Assembly: GCF_040187885.1 (NCBI RefSeq)
Contig: NZ_JBDPLH010000011.1
Span: 99,686-163,685, forward strand
Source: Roseateles_E cavernae
GTDB lineage: Bacteria > Pseudomonadota > Gammaproteobacteria > Burkholderiales > Burkholderiaceae_C
Direction of reading: 5' to 3'
DNA: 64,000 nt
The position numbers and the translations under genes are program-made. The notes under the pieces were generated by a model. That model made no database searches. It saw nothing but the letters and a program-made list of their open reading frames with translations, and was not told the DNA's origin. Below, piece by piece: positions 54,768 through 64,000 of this stretch. Position 1 is the first letter of the stretch. Every line of letters starts with the position of its first letter.

Positions 54768-56054
54768 TCAGCGCGGGAAGGAGCGGCTGAAGGGCGCGTC
54801 GGGCGCCTGCTTGCCCATGACCTCGGTCTTGCGCACCTCGGTCCAGTACATCCAGATCAGCGAGACCCAGACCACGCCGTACATCAGCATGAAGGCGCTG
54901 GAGCGGATGCCGGTCAGGTCCATCAGCGCGCCGAACATGATGGGCAGCACGAAGCCGCCGAGGCCGCCGGCCAGGCCGACGATGCCGCTGATGGCACCGA
55001 TGTTCTGGCCGTAGTCGTCGCTGATGTACTTGAACACGCTGGCCTTGCCGAAGGCCCAGGCGATGCCCAGGATGAACATCAGCGCGGTGAACACATAGAC
55101 GTTCAGGCCGATGCTGAAGGTCCGGGCGCCGTTGATCGTCTGCACGGTGAACTCGGTCTGCGGGTAGGACAGCAGGAACAGGCAGATCCAGCTGACCCAC
55201 ATGACCCACCAGGTGACGTTGTGGGCGCCATGCCGGTCGCTGAGCCAGCCGCCGATCGCGCGCAGCACGCCGCCGGGCAGCGAGAAGCAGGCCGCCAGCA
55301 GCGCGGCGATACGGATGTCCAGGCCGTACTCGCCGACGTAGTACTGCACCATCCACAGCGAGAGCGCCACATAGCCGCCGAACACGATGCTGTAGTACTG
55401 GCAGTACTTCAGCACCCTGGGGTCCTTCAAGGCCTTCAGCTGGCTGGCGAAGCTGGCCTTGCTGGTGACCAGATGCTGCTCGTCCGAGTGGCTGAAGAAC
55501 CAGAACAGGATGGCCGTGCCCAGCAGCACCGCCGCATAGACATGGGGCACCATGGTCCAGCCGAAGGCCACGACCAGGGCCGGGGCGACGAACTTGTTGA
55601 CCGCCGCGCCCGAGTTGCCGGCGCCGAACACGCCCATCGCGAAGCCCTGGCGGTTCTTCGGGAACCAGCGCGCCACATAGGGCGTGCCGACCGAGAAGCT
55701 GCCGCCGGCCAGGCCGACGAACAGGCCGATGGTCAGGAAATGCCAGTAGGCCGTTGCATAGGCCATCAACCAGATCGGGATCACGCAGGCCAGCATCAGG
55801 CTGAAGAAGACGATGCGGCCGCCGAACTTGTCGGTCCAGATGCCCAGCGGCACGCGCACCAGCGAGCCGCTGAGCACCGGCATCGCGGTCAGCAGGCCGA
55901 ACTCGGTGGCGTTCAGACCGAGCTGCTTCTTGATCGGGATGCCGATCACGCCGAACATCATCCAGACCATGAAGCAGACCGTGAAGGCCAGGGTGCTGAC
56001 CACCAGCACCGAGAGCGCACGGCCGCCTGGGTTCGAGGGACTTGCTGCAGACAT
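54768..56054 (-). CDS. narK: Nitrate/nitrite transporter, NarK1 type
   Basis: A 428-residue MFS transporter with 12 helices, shorter than its neighbour. The signature region is GGSFSVGTPYVARWFPKNRQGFAMGVFGAGNSGAAVNKF. This group of NarK1 proteins is usually a nitrate/proton symporter, complementing the antiporter type. The ATG at 56054 has AGGAG eight bases upstream; in-frame GTG (56084) and ATG (56075) codons are less likely. First gene of the transporter/reductase operon, 165 bp after narL. Confidence 0.92.
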   Translation of the reverse strand: MSAASPSNPGGRALSVLVVSTLAFTVCFMVWMMFGVIGIPIKKQLGLNATEFGLLTAMPVLSGSLVRVPLGIWTDKFGGRIVFFSLMLACVIPIWLMAYATAYWHFLTIGLFVGLAGGSFSVGTPYVARWFPKNRQGFAMGVFGAGNSGAAVNKFVAPALVVAFGWTMVPHVYAAVLLGTAILFWFFSHSDEQHLVTSKASFASQLKALKDPRVLKYCQYYSIVFGGYVALSLWMVQYYVGEYGLDIRIAALLAACFSLPGGVLRAIGGWLSDRHGAHNVTWWVMWVSWICLFLLSYPQTEFTVQTINGARTFSIGLNVYVFTALMFILGIAWAFGKASVFKYISDDYGQNIGAISGIVGLAGGLGGFVLPIMFGALMDLTGIRSSAFMLMYGVVWVSLIWMYWTEVRKTEVMGKQAPDAPFSRSFPR

Positions 56055-56196
56055 GGAGGAGCTCCTCGTTTTCATGTCTGCCACTGTCGATCTTCGGCCC
56101 CGGGCTGAACATCCTTCAGGGGGCGATGGGTGTCAGTGCATCGGAACTAGGGCGCCGCAGCGGGCCTCGTTCGAAAGAACTATGCGGCGCCCTGGC

Positions 56197-56210
56197 TTGA
56201 TCTGGCGCAA
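56197..56210 (-). promoter_or_regulatory. FNR-like site upstream of narK1
   Basis: On the minus strand TTGCGCCAGATCAA matches 8 of the 10 specified bases of TTGAT-N4-ATCAA. It lies about 150 bp before the narK1 ATG. No -10 element stands at the class II distance, so this is only a candidate. Confidence 0.35.
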
Positions 56211-56218
56211 GCCGGATC

Positions 56219-56875
56219 TCAGCCGCCCAGGCCCTGTTCGCTGCCCCAGACCGCCGCCTGCACCCGCGAGCTCAGCTTGAGCTTGCGCAGGATGTGCTGC
56301 ACATGGATCTTCACCGTGGTCTCGGCGATGCCCAGCGTGCGGGCCATTTCCTTGTTGCTGGCGCCACGGGTCAGCTCCTTGAGGATGTCCAGCTCGCGCG
56401 GGGACAGCTCGCCCGCCGGCGGCGGCTTGGGCGCGCTCGCGGCGCCGCTGCTGCGCAGCGCGTTCAGCAGCTTGTGTGTCATCTCCGGGCTGACCACCGA
56501 CTCGCCCCGCATCGTGCGACTCAGCGCGGCGGCCAGGTCCTCCCCGTCGATGGTCTTCAGCAGATAACCCTGCGCGCCGTTGCGCAGCGCCGCGCTGAGA
56601 TCGTCCTCGTCCTCGCTGACGGTCAGCATCAGCACACGCGAGCGCGGCGCCACCTCGCGCAGCGCCGGCAGCAGGCTCACGCCGCTGACGCCGGGCATAT
56701 GGTTGTCCAGCAGGATCAGATCGGGCTGCAGGGCCTGGGCGCAGCGCAAGGCCTCGCCGGCATCCGCCGCCTCGCCCAGCACCTCGATACCTTCCTCCTG
56801 GCGCAGCAGCGCGATCAGGCCGCGGCGGAACAGCGTGTGGTCGTCGACGACAAGAATGGTGATGGCCGGGCTCAT
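56219..56875 (-). CDS. narL: Nitrate/nitrite response regulator NarL
   Basis: A 218-residue LuxR/NarL-type regulator. The receiver has D57 in LILLDNHMPG and the switch residues MLTVSED and LLKTIDGEDL. The GerE-type HTH (LSPRELDILKELTRGASNKEMARTLGIAETTVKIHVQHILRKL) is at the C-terminus. The gene overlaps narX by 4 bp (ATGA). It would bind TACYYMT-type heptamers and control nar and other anaerobic genes. Confidence 0.95.
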   Translation of the reverse strand: MSPAITILVVDDHTLFRRGLIALLRQEEGIEVLGEAADAGEALRCAQALQPDLILLDNHMPGVSGVSLLPALREVAPRSRVLMLTVSEDEDDLSAALRNGAQGYLLKTIDGEDLAAALSRTMRGESVVSPEMTHKLLNALRSSGAASAPKPPPAGELSPRELDILKELTRGASNKEMARTLGIAETTVKIHVQHILRKLKLSSRVQAAVWGSEQGLGG

Positions 56876-58785
56876 GAGTGCAGGGCGGTCTGAAGGGTTT
56901 CGGGGGCGGCTTGCAGCGAGGTCTGCTGGGGCAGGGTCAGGCGCACCAGCGTGCCGCCCTCGGGCAGGCGGGCAATGCGCAGCTGCGCACCGATGCGCTG
57001 GGCCCGCTCGCGCATGATCTGCAGGCCGACATGGGTCTGCTCGCTGCCGGCATCGGGCAGCTCGATGCCACGGCCGTTGTCGCGGATCTCGAAGCTCCAG
57101 CGTGGCAGCTGTTCGACGCTGAGGCTGACATGGTCGGCCTCGGCATGCTTGCGCACGTTCGACAGGGCCTCCTGGATGATGTGCAGCACCTGCACCTGGT
57201 GGTCGGGCGGCAAGGGCAGGCCGTCGCCCTGCAAGCTCAGATGGGTGCCGAGCCCGCTCTGGCGCTCGAATTTGGCCAGCGTGCTGCGCAGCGCGTGTTC
57301 GATGTCCTCGTGGCCGGGCCGGGTGCGGAAGTGCACCAGCAGCTCGCGCACATTGGCATAGCATTCCTTCACCCCGGTGTCGATCTCGTCGACGCTGCGC
57401 TCCACCTCGGCGAGACGCTGCCTGGCCAGCGCGCCACGCAGCAGCTGGACCTGGATCTTCAGAAATGCGAGCACCTGGGCGATCGAGTCGTGCAGCTCCT
57501 GGGCCAGCAGATTGCGCTCCTCGGAGACGGCCATCTCGCGGTCGCGCGCCGCCAGCCGCACATTGTCGACCTGGATCGCGAACTGCCCCACCAGCGCATC
57601 GAGCAGCAGCCGCTCGGCCTCGCTGAGGCGGCGCTCGCCGTAGAAGAACAGCTCGACCTCGCCGACCATGCGCGTTCCGGCCCGCATCGGCACCGAGATC
57701 ACGGTCTGGTAACCGGCCGCCTCGCAATGCCCCAGCTTCGGGGCCTCGATGCTCTGGATCGGTATCACGCGGGCGCCGCTCGCCTCGGGCAGGGCGCTGC
57801 CGCAGGCGCATTCGCCCTTGCGCAGGCAGCGCTCGGCGTCGATCATCGCCTGCGGCAGGCAGGTCTGGCCCATCAGCAGCCAGCGCTGCTCGTCCTGCGC
57901 GGCCAGCCGCACCGCACAGGCATCGGCACGCGCGATGCGCGCGACCTTGACGGCAAAGGACTGGGCCATTGTTTCCAGGCTGGCATCGGCCTGGCCGGCC
58001 ATCAACGCCACATCGTAGAGAGCCTCCAGCCGCTCGTTCTGCTGGGCCAGATGGGCGGTCTTGTCCCTGACCTTGTCTTCGAGCCCCTGATAGGACTCCG
58101 CCAGCGCACCCGCCATCTGGTTGAAGCCCTCGGCCAGGCTGCTGAATTCGACCACCGAGCTCGTCTCATCGACCCGCACACCGAGCTGGCCCGCTGCCAT
58201 CTGCCGCAAGCCCTCGCGCAGGCGCTGCAATGGCTGGATGATCCAGACATAGGTGCCGGAGACGAACACCACCGAGGCGGCCACCACCAGCACCACCAGG
58301 CTGAAGCACAGGCCGCCGAGGATGGCGGTGCGGGCCGCGATGGTCTGCTCGACAGCACCGACCAAGCCATCGATGGTGGCCACAAAAGCGTCGACCTGGG
58401 GGCTGAGGCTGCGGCCCTCGACCGGTTCCAGCAGCGCGGCGCGCAGCATCGGCCACTGCCGCTCGACGGCGGCCAGCCGCTCGCGGCAATCCTCGGTGTC
58501 GGGGACAAACAGCGGCCGTTGCGAGTCGCCGACACGCAGGCGCAGCAGCATGGCCTCGAACTCCTGCAGATCGCGCTGCAGCGCGCTCGGCCGGGCGTCG
58601 GCCTGGGACAAGGCCATGCGATAGCTCAGCATGCGCATGCGTCCGGCCTCGTTGATCGCGCCGGCGCCGCCCTCCAGCTGCCACGACACCCACAGCGTGA
58701 AGGCGATCGACGCCAGGGCCACGACCAGAAAGCCGGTCTGTATCATGGCCAGCTTGCCGACGAGGCTGCGTAGACGTTGGAGCAT
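56872..58785 (-). CDS. narX: Nitrate/nitrite sensor histidine kinase NarX
   Basis: A 637-residue sensor kinase. Helix 1 is at about 15-35 and helix 2 around 158-180; between them is the nitrate-binding P-box INEAGRMRMLSYRMAL (about 44-59). HAMP, a coiled coil and a GAF-like region with a Cys cluster (CLRKGECACG, GHC) follow, then a HisKA_3 H-box LAQELHDSIAQVLAFLKIQ and a C-terminal ATPase region (NVRKHAEADHV, IRDNGRGIELP). The annotated ATG gives the normal NarX N-terminus. An FNR box and a -10-like TAAGCT lie immediately before it. Confidence 0.95.
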   Translation of the reverse strand: MLQRLRSLVGKLAMIQTGFLVVALASIAFTLWVSWQLEGGAGAINEAGRMRMLSYRMALSQADARPSALQRDLQEFEAMLLRLRVGDSQRPLFVPDTEDCRERLAAVERQWPMLRAALLEPVEGRSLSPQVDAFVATIDGLVGAVEQTIAARTAILGGLCFSLVVLVVAASVVFVSGTYVWIIQPLQRLREGLRQMAAGQLGVRVDETSSVVEFSSLAEGFNQMAGALAESYQGLEDKVRDKTAHLAQQNERLEALYDVALMAGQADASLETMAQSFAVKVARIARADACAVRLAAQDEQRWLLMGQTCLPQAMIDAERCLRKGECACGSALPEASGARVIPIQSIEAPKLGHCEAAGYQTVISVPMRAGTRMVGEVELFFYGERRLSEAERLLLDALVGQFAIQVDNVRLAARDREMAVSEERNLLAQELHDSIAQVLAFLKIQVQLLRGALARQRLAEVERSVDEIDTGVKECYANVRELLVHFRTRPGHEDIEHALRSTLAKFERQSGLGTHLSLQGDGLPLPPDHQVQVLHIIQEALSNVRKHAEADHVSLSVEQLPRWSFEIRDNGRGIELPDAGSEQTHVGLQIMRERAQRIGAQLRIARLPEGGTLVRLTLPQQTSLQAAPETLQTALHS

Positions 58786-58791
58786 GGCCGC

Positions 58792-58797
58792 AGCTTA
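58792..58797 (-). promoter_or_regulatory. Candidate -10 element of narX (leaderless arrangement)
   Basis: On the minus strand TAAGCT (within GCTAAGCT) lies exactly 6 bases before the narX ATG at 58785. A transcript starting 7 bases downstream would begin at the ATG. No Shine-Dalgarno is present. Confidence 0.5.
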
Positions 58798-58818
58798 GCC
58801 ACGCAGCGGGCCGGCGCT

Positions 58819-58832
58819 TTGATATGCATCAA
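58819..58832. promoter_or_regulatory. FNR/ANR box upstream of narX
   Basis: TTGATATGCATCAA is a perfect match to TTGAT-N4-ATCAA. Its centre lies about 40.5 bp before the A of the narX ATG, the class II activator position if transcription starts there. The box lies in the 71-bp gap before the Mrr-like gene, so only narX can be its obvious target. Confidence 0.85.
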
Positions 58833-58856
58833 GCCCGGCCGGCGCCGGGCGCTTTC

Positions 58857-59447
58857 TTAGCCGGCCGCGGGCGGCAGCGGCAGGCCGCGCAGGGCATGGG
58901 CCAGCTCGGCCGACTGCCAGATCGCAATGCGCTGCTCGGTCGCGAAGGGGCGGGCGTTGTCGCTGAGCGGGGCCAGGCCGATGTAGAGCGCGTCTTCCAC
59001 CTCCGAGCTCGCGCGCGCCGTCTGCAGCGCACGCAGCACCTCCAGCCCGGTGCGGGCCGACTTCCAGCGCCTGGCGCAGACCAGCATGCGGCGGCCGCCT
59101 CTGGTCAGCTCGAAGTCGAAGGCCTCGCCCTTGCCGCGCTGCACCGCATAGCCGTCGCGAACAAAAGCCTGCTCCAGCAGTGCCGAGAAGCTCGGCCAGT
59201 TCATCGCCATCACGGCCTGCTCGGTCTGCGCGATGCGCGCGGCGCTGGGCAGATGCCACTGGCGGCGCGCGGCCATCACACTGATCACGACAAAAGGCAG
59301 GCCCGACATGGCGCCGACCACCTTCAGCCCGTCGGGCAGCAGGGCCGCGCTGAGCAGGCCCAGCAGCAGCGCGATCAGCAGGCTGATCCACCAGGACGAG
59401 CGCAGCAGGATCGCGAACAGCGAGTTCTTCGCCATCTTCAGTTTCAA
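58857..59447 (-). CDS. Membrane-anchored Mrr-like (restriction endonuclease fold) protein
   Basis: A 196-residue protein. Two N-terminal hydrophobic helices (about 14-33 and 40-58) precede a C-terminal domain resembling Mrr_cat/restriction-endonuclease-like proteins (WPSFSALLEQAFVRDGYAV, DFELTRGGRRMLVCARRW, GLEVLRALQTA). The Asp of DFEL is present, but the usual (Q/E)xK is replaced by CAR, so nuclease activity may be lost. The start is TTG at 59447 with GGAG upstream; ATG at 59435 is an alternative. It lies just upstream of narX, with no clear functional link. Confidence 0.75.
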   Translation of the reverse strand: MKLKMAKNSLFAILLRSSWWISLLIALLLGLLSAALLPDGLKVVGAMSGLPFVVISVMAARRQWHLPSAARIAQTEQAVMAMNWPSFSALLEQAFVRDGYAVQRGKGEAFDFELTRGGRRMLVCARRWKSARTGLEVLRALQTARASSEVEDALYIGLAPLSDNARPFATEQRIAIWQSAELAHALRGLPLPPAAG

Positions 59448-59531
59448 ATCAATCTCCGTGAGCGGTGAGGGCCGCAGTGTGTACCGAATTCCGGCCGATT
59501 GTGTCGCCGGGTGCCATCGGTAGTTGCGCGC

Positions 59532-59560
59532 TTGCCTGGCGCCGCGGCGCGAACAAAAAT
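59532..59560 (+). promoter_or_regulatory. Promoter of the binding-protein gene (leaderless arrangement)
   Basis: TTGCCT (59532-59537), a 17-base spacer and AAAAAT (59555-59560) precede the ATG at 59567 by exactly 6 bases. Confidence 0.45.
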
Positions 59561-59566
59561 CGGGGC

Positions 59567-60454
59567 ATGCGCTTGTTGCTCCTGCTTTGCTTACTGCCCT
59601 TGGGGGCGGCCGCCGCCGATGGCCCGTCGATCTCGCGCATCCGCGACACCGGCGTCATCGTGATGGGCTACCGGCCCGCCTCGCTGCCGTTTTCCTATCT
59701 TGACGCCAATCTGAAGCCGATCGGCTACTCGATCGAGCTGTGCGAGCGGGTGATCGCGGCCGTCAAACGCGAGTTGAGGCTGCCCGAGCTGGAGGTCAAG
59801 CGGGTCGCGGTCAGCTCGGCCACCCGGCTGCCCATGGTGGCCAACGGCATGCTGGACATGGAGTGCGGCATCACGACCAACAATGCCGAGCGCGCGCGCA
59901 ACCAGGCCTTCTCGATCACCACCTTCGTGACCGAGACCAAGCTGCTGTCGCGCAGCGTCGACGGGGTGCGCAGCCTGCGCGATCTGCGCGGCAAGCCGGT
60001 GGCCTCCACCATAGGCACGACCAGCATCCAGTACCTGCACAGCATCAACGAGCAGGACAATCTGGGCTTTCGCATCCTGGCCGGGCTCGATGACCCCGAG
60101 GCCTTCCATCTGCTGCGCACCGGGCGCGCGCGCGCCTTCATGATGGACGATGTGCTGTTGCGCAGCATGCTGGCCCAGCTGCCCAGCCCGCAGGGCTACG
60201 AGGTGTCCGAGCAGGCGCTGACCGTCGAGCCCTATGGCATCGGCCTGAGCCGCCACGACCCGGCCTTCAAGCAGCTGGTCGACGGCGTGCTGATCGGCCT
60301 GTACCGCAGCGGCGAGATCTTCGCGATCTACCGGCGCTGGTTCGAGTCGCCGATACCACCGCTGGGCATCAATCTGCAGCTGCCGATGAGCGCGGCCTTC
60401 AAGCGCGTGATCGCGCAGCCGACCGACACGCCCGATCCCGCGCACTACCGCTGA
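59567..60454 (+). CDS. Amino-acid ABC transporter periplasmic binding protein (GltI-like)
   Basis: A 295-residue periplasmic solute-binding protein of the polar/acidic amino-acid class. The signal peptide is MRLLLLLCLLPLGAAAA. The fold shows the family elements GYRPASLPFSYLDANLKPIGYSIELCERV, NGMLDMECGITTNNAERARNQAFS and GKPVASTIGTTS. The C-terminal part contains MSAAFKRVIAQP. Closest in character to glutamate/aspartate binding proteins. No permease or ATPase genes are adjacent, so it is either an orphan subunit or a sensor partner of the neighbouring two-component system. The ATG at 59567 is preferred over one at 59465. Confidence 0.85.
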   Translation: MRLLLLLCLLPLGAAAADGPSISRIRDTGVIVMGYRPASLPFSYLDANLKPIGYSIELCERVIAAVKRELRLPELEVKRVAVSSATRLPMVANGMLDMECGITTNNAERARNQAFSITTFVTETKLLSRSVDGVRSLRDLRGKPVASTIGTTSIQYLHSINEQDNLGFRILAGLDDPEAFHLLRTGRARAFMMDDVLLRSMLAQLPSPQGYEVSEQALTVEPYGIGLSRHDPAFKQLVDGVLIGLYRSGEIFAIYRRWFESPIPPLGINLQLPMSAAFKRVIAQPTDTPDPAHYR

Positions 60455-61787
<1,333 letters not shown>

Positions 61788-61795
<8 letters not shown>

Positions 61796-63662
61796 GTGCT
61801 TCCTTTGCTGCATCCCAGGTGTCGACGGCCAGGTCGAACTCGAAGCTCATGCCCTGATCCAGCCGGACGGCGCGCAGCGTGCCGCCGAACTCATGGATGA
61901 TTTTCGACGAGATCACCAGGCCCAGGCCCAGGCCTTCGCCGGCCGGCTTGGTGGTGAAGAAGGGCTCGAACAGACGCGGCAGCAGGGCCTCGCTGAGCCC
62001 GCTGCCGCTGTCGCTGACGCTCACCAGCACGCGCGCGCCGGCGTCGATGGACACCGCGCTGACGCCCAGCTGCCGCCGGGTCTCGTGTGCCATCGCATCC
62101 AGCGCATTGCCGAACAGATTGACCAGCACCTGCTCCAGCCGGTTGCCCTCGCAGCGCACCCGCAGCCCGGCCGGCACCTCCAGGCGCAGCTCCACCGCGC
62201 CCTCGCGCAGCCGGTGCTCGACCAGCAGCTGCGCATTGCGCACCGCCTGCAGCAGCGAGACCGGCGCGCTCATCAGCTCGGCCTTGCGCGCAAAGCTCTT
62301 GAGCTGGCGGGTGATCAGGCCCATGCGCTCGACCATCGCATCGATGGTGCGCAGGTTCTCGGCCACCGCCTCGTGGCGGCCGCTCTCCAGCAGCAGCTGC
62401 GCGTTGCGGGCCAGCGCGCGCAGCGCGGTCAGCGGCTGGTTCACCTCGTGCGAGATGCCGGCCGACATCTGGCCCAGCGCCGCCAGCTTGCCGGCCTGCA
62501 CCAGCTCATCCTCGACCTGCAGGCGCTGGGCGATCTGGCGCTTCAGCTCGGCATTGCTGCCGCGCAGCTCGGTGGTGCGGATGTCGACGATGCGCTCGAG
62601 CTGGCCGTGCGCCTCCTGCAGCTCGGCCTTGGCCTGGAACAGCTGGCGCAGCGCGCGCCGCCGCGAGGACAGATACAGGGCCAGCATGCCGGCGCAGGCG
62701 CCGAAGGCCGCGCCGCTCCAGCCGGCGTAACGGGCCTGGCGCCAGACCTCGGTCGGGTCGGATAGCGCCACCATGCGCAGGCCCAGCGGCACCAGCAAGC
62801 GCTCCTGGGCCAGCAGCTGCGGGCCTTCGATCACGCGCGGCTTGTCCTCCAGCGGCGGCACGCGCACCAGGCTGGAATTGGTGCTGGCCAGCAGGCGGCG
62901 CGGGATGCCCACGCTGGTCAGTGGTGACTCGGGATAGCGGCCGCTGGCGCGCAGCGCGGCGCGCCGGTCCTCGTCGGCCTGGCCCAGCACGAAATACTTC
63001 CAGTAGGGCACCGAGCTCATGATGACCACGTCCTGCTCATCGGCCACCAGCAGGCGTTCGCCCTGGCTGCGCAGGCCCAGGTCCACCCAGGTGGCCTCCA
63101 GCGGCGCCAGGCTCAGCCGCACCGCGATCACGCCGAGCAGCCGGCCCTGCTGGCGTACCGGATGCAGCAGATAGAAGTCGGTGCCTCGGGTGGCGGCATC
63201 GCTGGCAAAGAAATGGCGCAGGTCGGTGGCGATGGCCTCGCGCAGACGGGCCGGCGCGGGGCTGCGGTCGCTGCTGGCCAGCACCTGGCCGGCGGCATCG
63301 GCGATGAAGATCTGCATGGTGCCGGCGCGCACATTGATGCGGGCCAGGGCCTGGTCGGCGCGGCGCCGGCGTGCCTCGTCCTGCGGCGAGTCCAGCAGAG
63401 CCAGCATCTCGTCGTCGATGGCCAGCAGGTCGGGCAGGTAGGCGTGGCGGCCGAGTTCGGCCTCCAGATTGGTGGCATAGAGTTCCAGCCGCTCATTGGC
63501 CAGCGCGGCCAGGTGCGCCATGCCGGCGGTCTCGCTGAGGCGCTGGCCCAGCACCAGGCCGAGCAGCATCAGCCCCCCCGTCACATAGATGAAGAAGCGG
63601 GGTCGGCTCAGTCGGCGGGTCAGCCGCTGTCGCAGCGCTGCGAGTTGGAAGCGGTCGATCAT
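61788..63662 (-). CDS. DctB-type sensor histidine kinase
   Basis: A 624-residue kinase. An N-terminal helix (FFIYVTGGLMLLGLVLGQ) precedes a large periplasmic double-Cache-like domain (about 45-285) and a second helix (about 300-322, YAGWSGAAFGACAGMLALYL). A coiled coil leads to the H-box AGISHEVNQPLTALRALARNAQLLLESGR, which is diagnostic of the DctB family, then a long linker and N-box LVNLFGNALDA, DSGSGLSE, FEPFFTTKPAGEGLGLGL. It starts at the ATG at 63662. The periplasmic ligand is unknown, possibly C4-dicarboxylate or amino acid. Confidence 0.92.
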
Positions 63663-63872
63663 GGGGATGCGTAGTGTGCCCAATCTGATGCGAGCCGTCC
63701 CGGCCGCGTGCGCTGTTGTCGGGCTGATGCGAAAACCCGCCCGCTGTTTTGTCGTGTTGTGTGGATTTCCGCCCTGTTGCTCCAGGCCGGTCGGCGCCGC
63801 ACGCCGGCCGAGCGGTGTTTCGGGGTGTTTTGAGGGCCGATCCTTCGGTGATTACCCGCAGTTATTCGGAAC

Positions 63873-63888
63873 TGGCATATGGATTGCA
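63873..63888 (+). promoter_or_regulatory. Sigma-54 promoter of livH
   Basis: TGGCATATGGATTGCA has GG (63874-63875) and GC (63886-63887) separated by exactly 10 bases and matches TGGCAC-N5-TTGCA closely. Transcription would begin near 63899, giving a 42-nt leader with AGAGGG 6 bases before the livH ATG. Confidence 0.75.
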
Positions 63889-63940
63889 ATGAAGACCGGG
63901 TCGGGCGGCGCTGGTCGCCTCAAAAAGCAGAGGGTCTTCG

Positions 63941-64000
63941 ATGGAAACTTTTGTACAGCAAATCATCAACGGGCTGGTGCTCGGAAGCATGTATGCGCTG
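63941..64000 (+). CDS. livH: Branched-chain amino-acid ABC permease LivH (N-terminal fragment, cut by window edge)
   Basis: The first 20 codons read METFVQQIINGLVLGSMYAL, which is the typical start of LivH, a LivHMGF permease for branched-chain amino acids or related solutes. AGAGGG lies 6 bases before the ATG. The gene continues past the end of the window. A sigma-54 promoter stands 42 bp upstream and a DctB/DctD-type two-component system is divergent from it. Confidence 0.88.
   Translation, partial: METFVQQIINGLVLGSMYAL

Noticed and set aside
53116..56112. Apparent 998-residue fusion of two NarK transporters
   Set aside because: The upstream part is out of frame with narK1 and antisense-like in composition; the two transporters are separate genes with their own ATGs, unlike truly fused NarK proteins.

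Overview
The window is a gene-dense, very GC-rich chromosomal segment. Gene content and protein character suggest a betaproteobacterium of the order Burkholderiales, Rubrivivax/Leptothrix/Roseateles-like; this is inferred from narK1-narK2-narGHJI with NarXL, a LivH-type transporter, an EnvZ/OmpR pair and a 3-hydroxybutyrate dehydrogenase. I see no insertion sequence, prophage, CRISPR array, rRNA gene or replication origin. No stretch over 300 bp lacks a gene; the longest gap (63663-63940, 278 bp) holds a sigma-54 promoter.

Layout. 118-2065: chemoreceptor and 2Fe-2S ferredoxin. 2103-8920: DUF502 protein, then a tightly coupled five-gene chain (M3 peptidase, YgjP-like metallohydrolase, DusC, MscS-type channel, Sui1/YciH) joined by 4-bp overlaps. 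8924-15541: mixed accessory block on the minus strand (ketimine reductase/ornithine cyclodeaminase with a DHA2 exporter, acetyltransferase, two secreted hydrolases, GrpB, methyltransferase). 15578-24142: seven-gene operon encoding a complete tripartite ABC efflux pump (adaptor, ATPase, TolC, two MacB-like permeases) followed by its own NtrC-type regulator and kinase. 24295-32939: housekeeping genes (dbpA, glnS, an RlmN-like enzyme, CoA-transferase, bestrophin, ispD, map). 33002-42261: outer-membrane protein and HTH regulator, a PlpD-like type Vd patatin, ispF, kinase/OmpR, SIMPL protein, 3-hydroxybutyrate dehydrogenase, hydrolase. 42264-44679: relA and tRNA-Val(GAC). 44710-58785: respiratory nitrate reduction: narX-narL, narK1-narK2-narGHJI, a parvulin and a carbonic anhydrase, ending in an apparent NnrS remnant. 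58857-64000: an Mrr-like membrane protein, an amino-acid binding protein, a DctB/DctD-type two-component system, and the first codons of livH.

How the parts work together. The nitrate block is a self-contained anaerobic respiration module: NarX/NarL sense nitrate/nitrite, the two NarK proteins move nitrate and nitrite, NarJ matures NarGHI, and a perfect FNR box sits at the class II position before narX. The efflux operon has a textbook sigma-54 layout in the 150 bp before its first gene: TGTCCG palindromes, a perfect IHF consensus, then a GG-N10-GC promoter. A second sigma-54 promoter precedes livH, divergent from a DctB/DctD-type pair.

Most notable findings: (1) the sigma-54/IHF/upstream-site architecture of the efflux operon, whose predicted transcription start lies 2 bases from the ATG; (2) the FNR class II promoter of narX whose predicted start coincides with the ATG; (3) a recurring -10-N6-ATG arrangement (dbpA, ispD, narX, a binding-protein gene) that predicts leaderless mRNAs; (4) an 11-bp inverted repeat with TGTAACA ends before ompR; (5) non-consensus GAFTGA loops in both sigma-54 activators.
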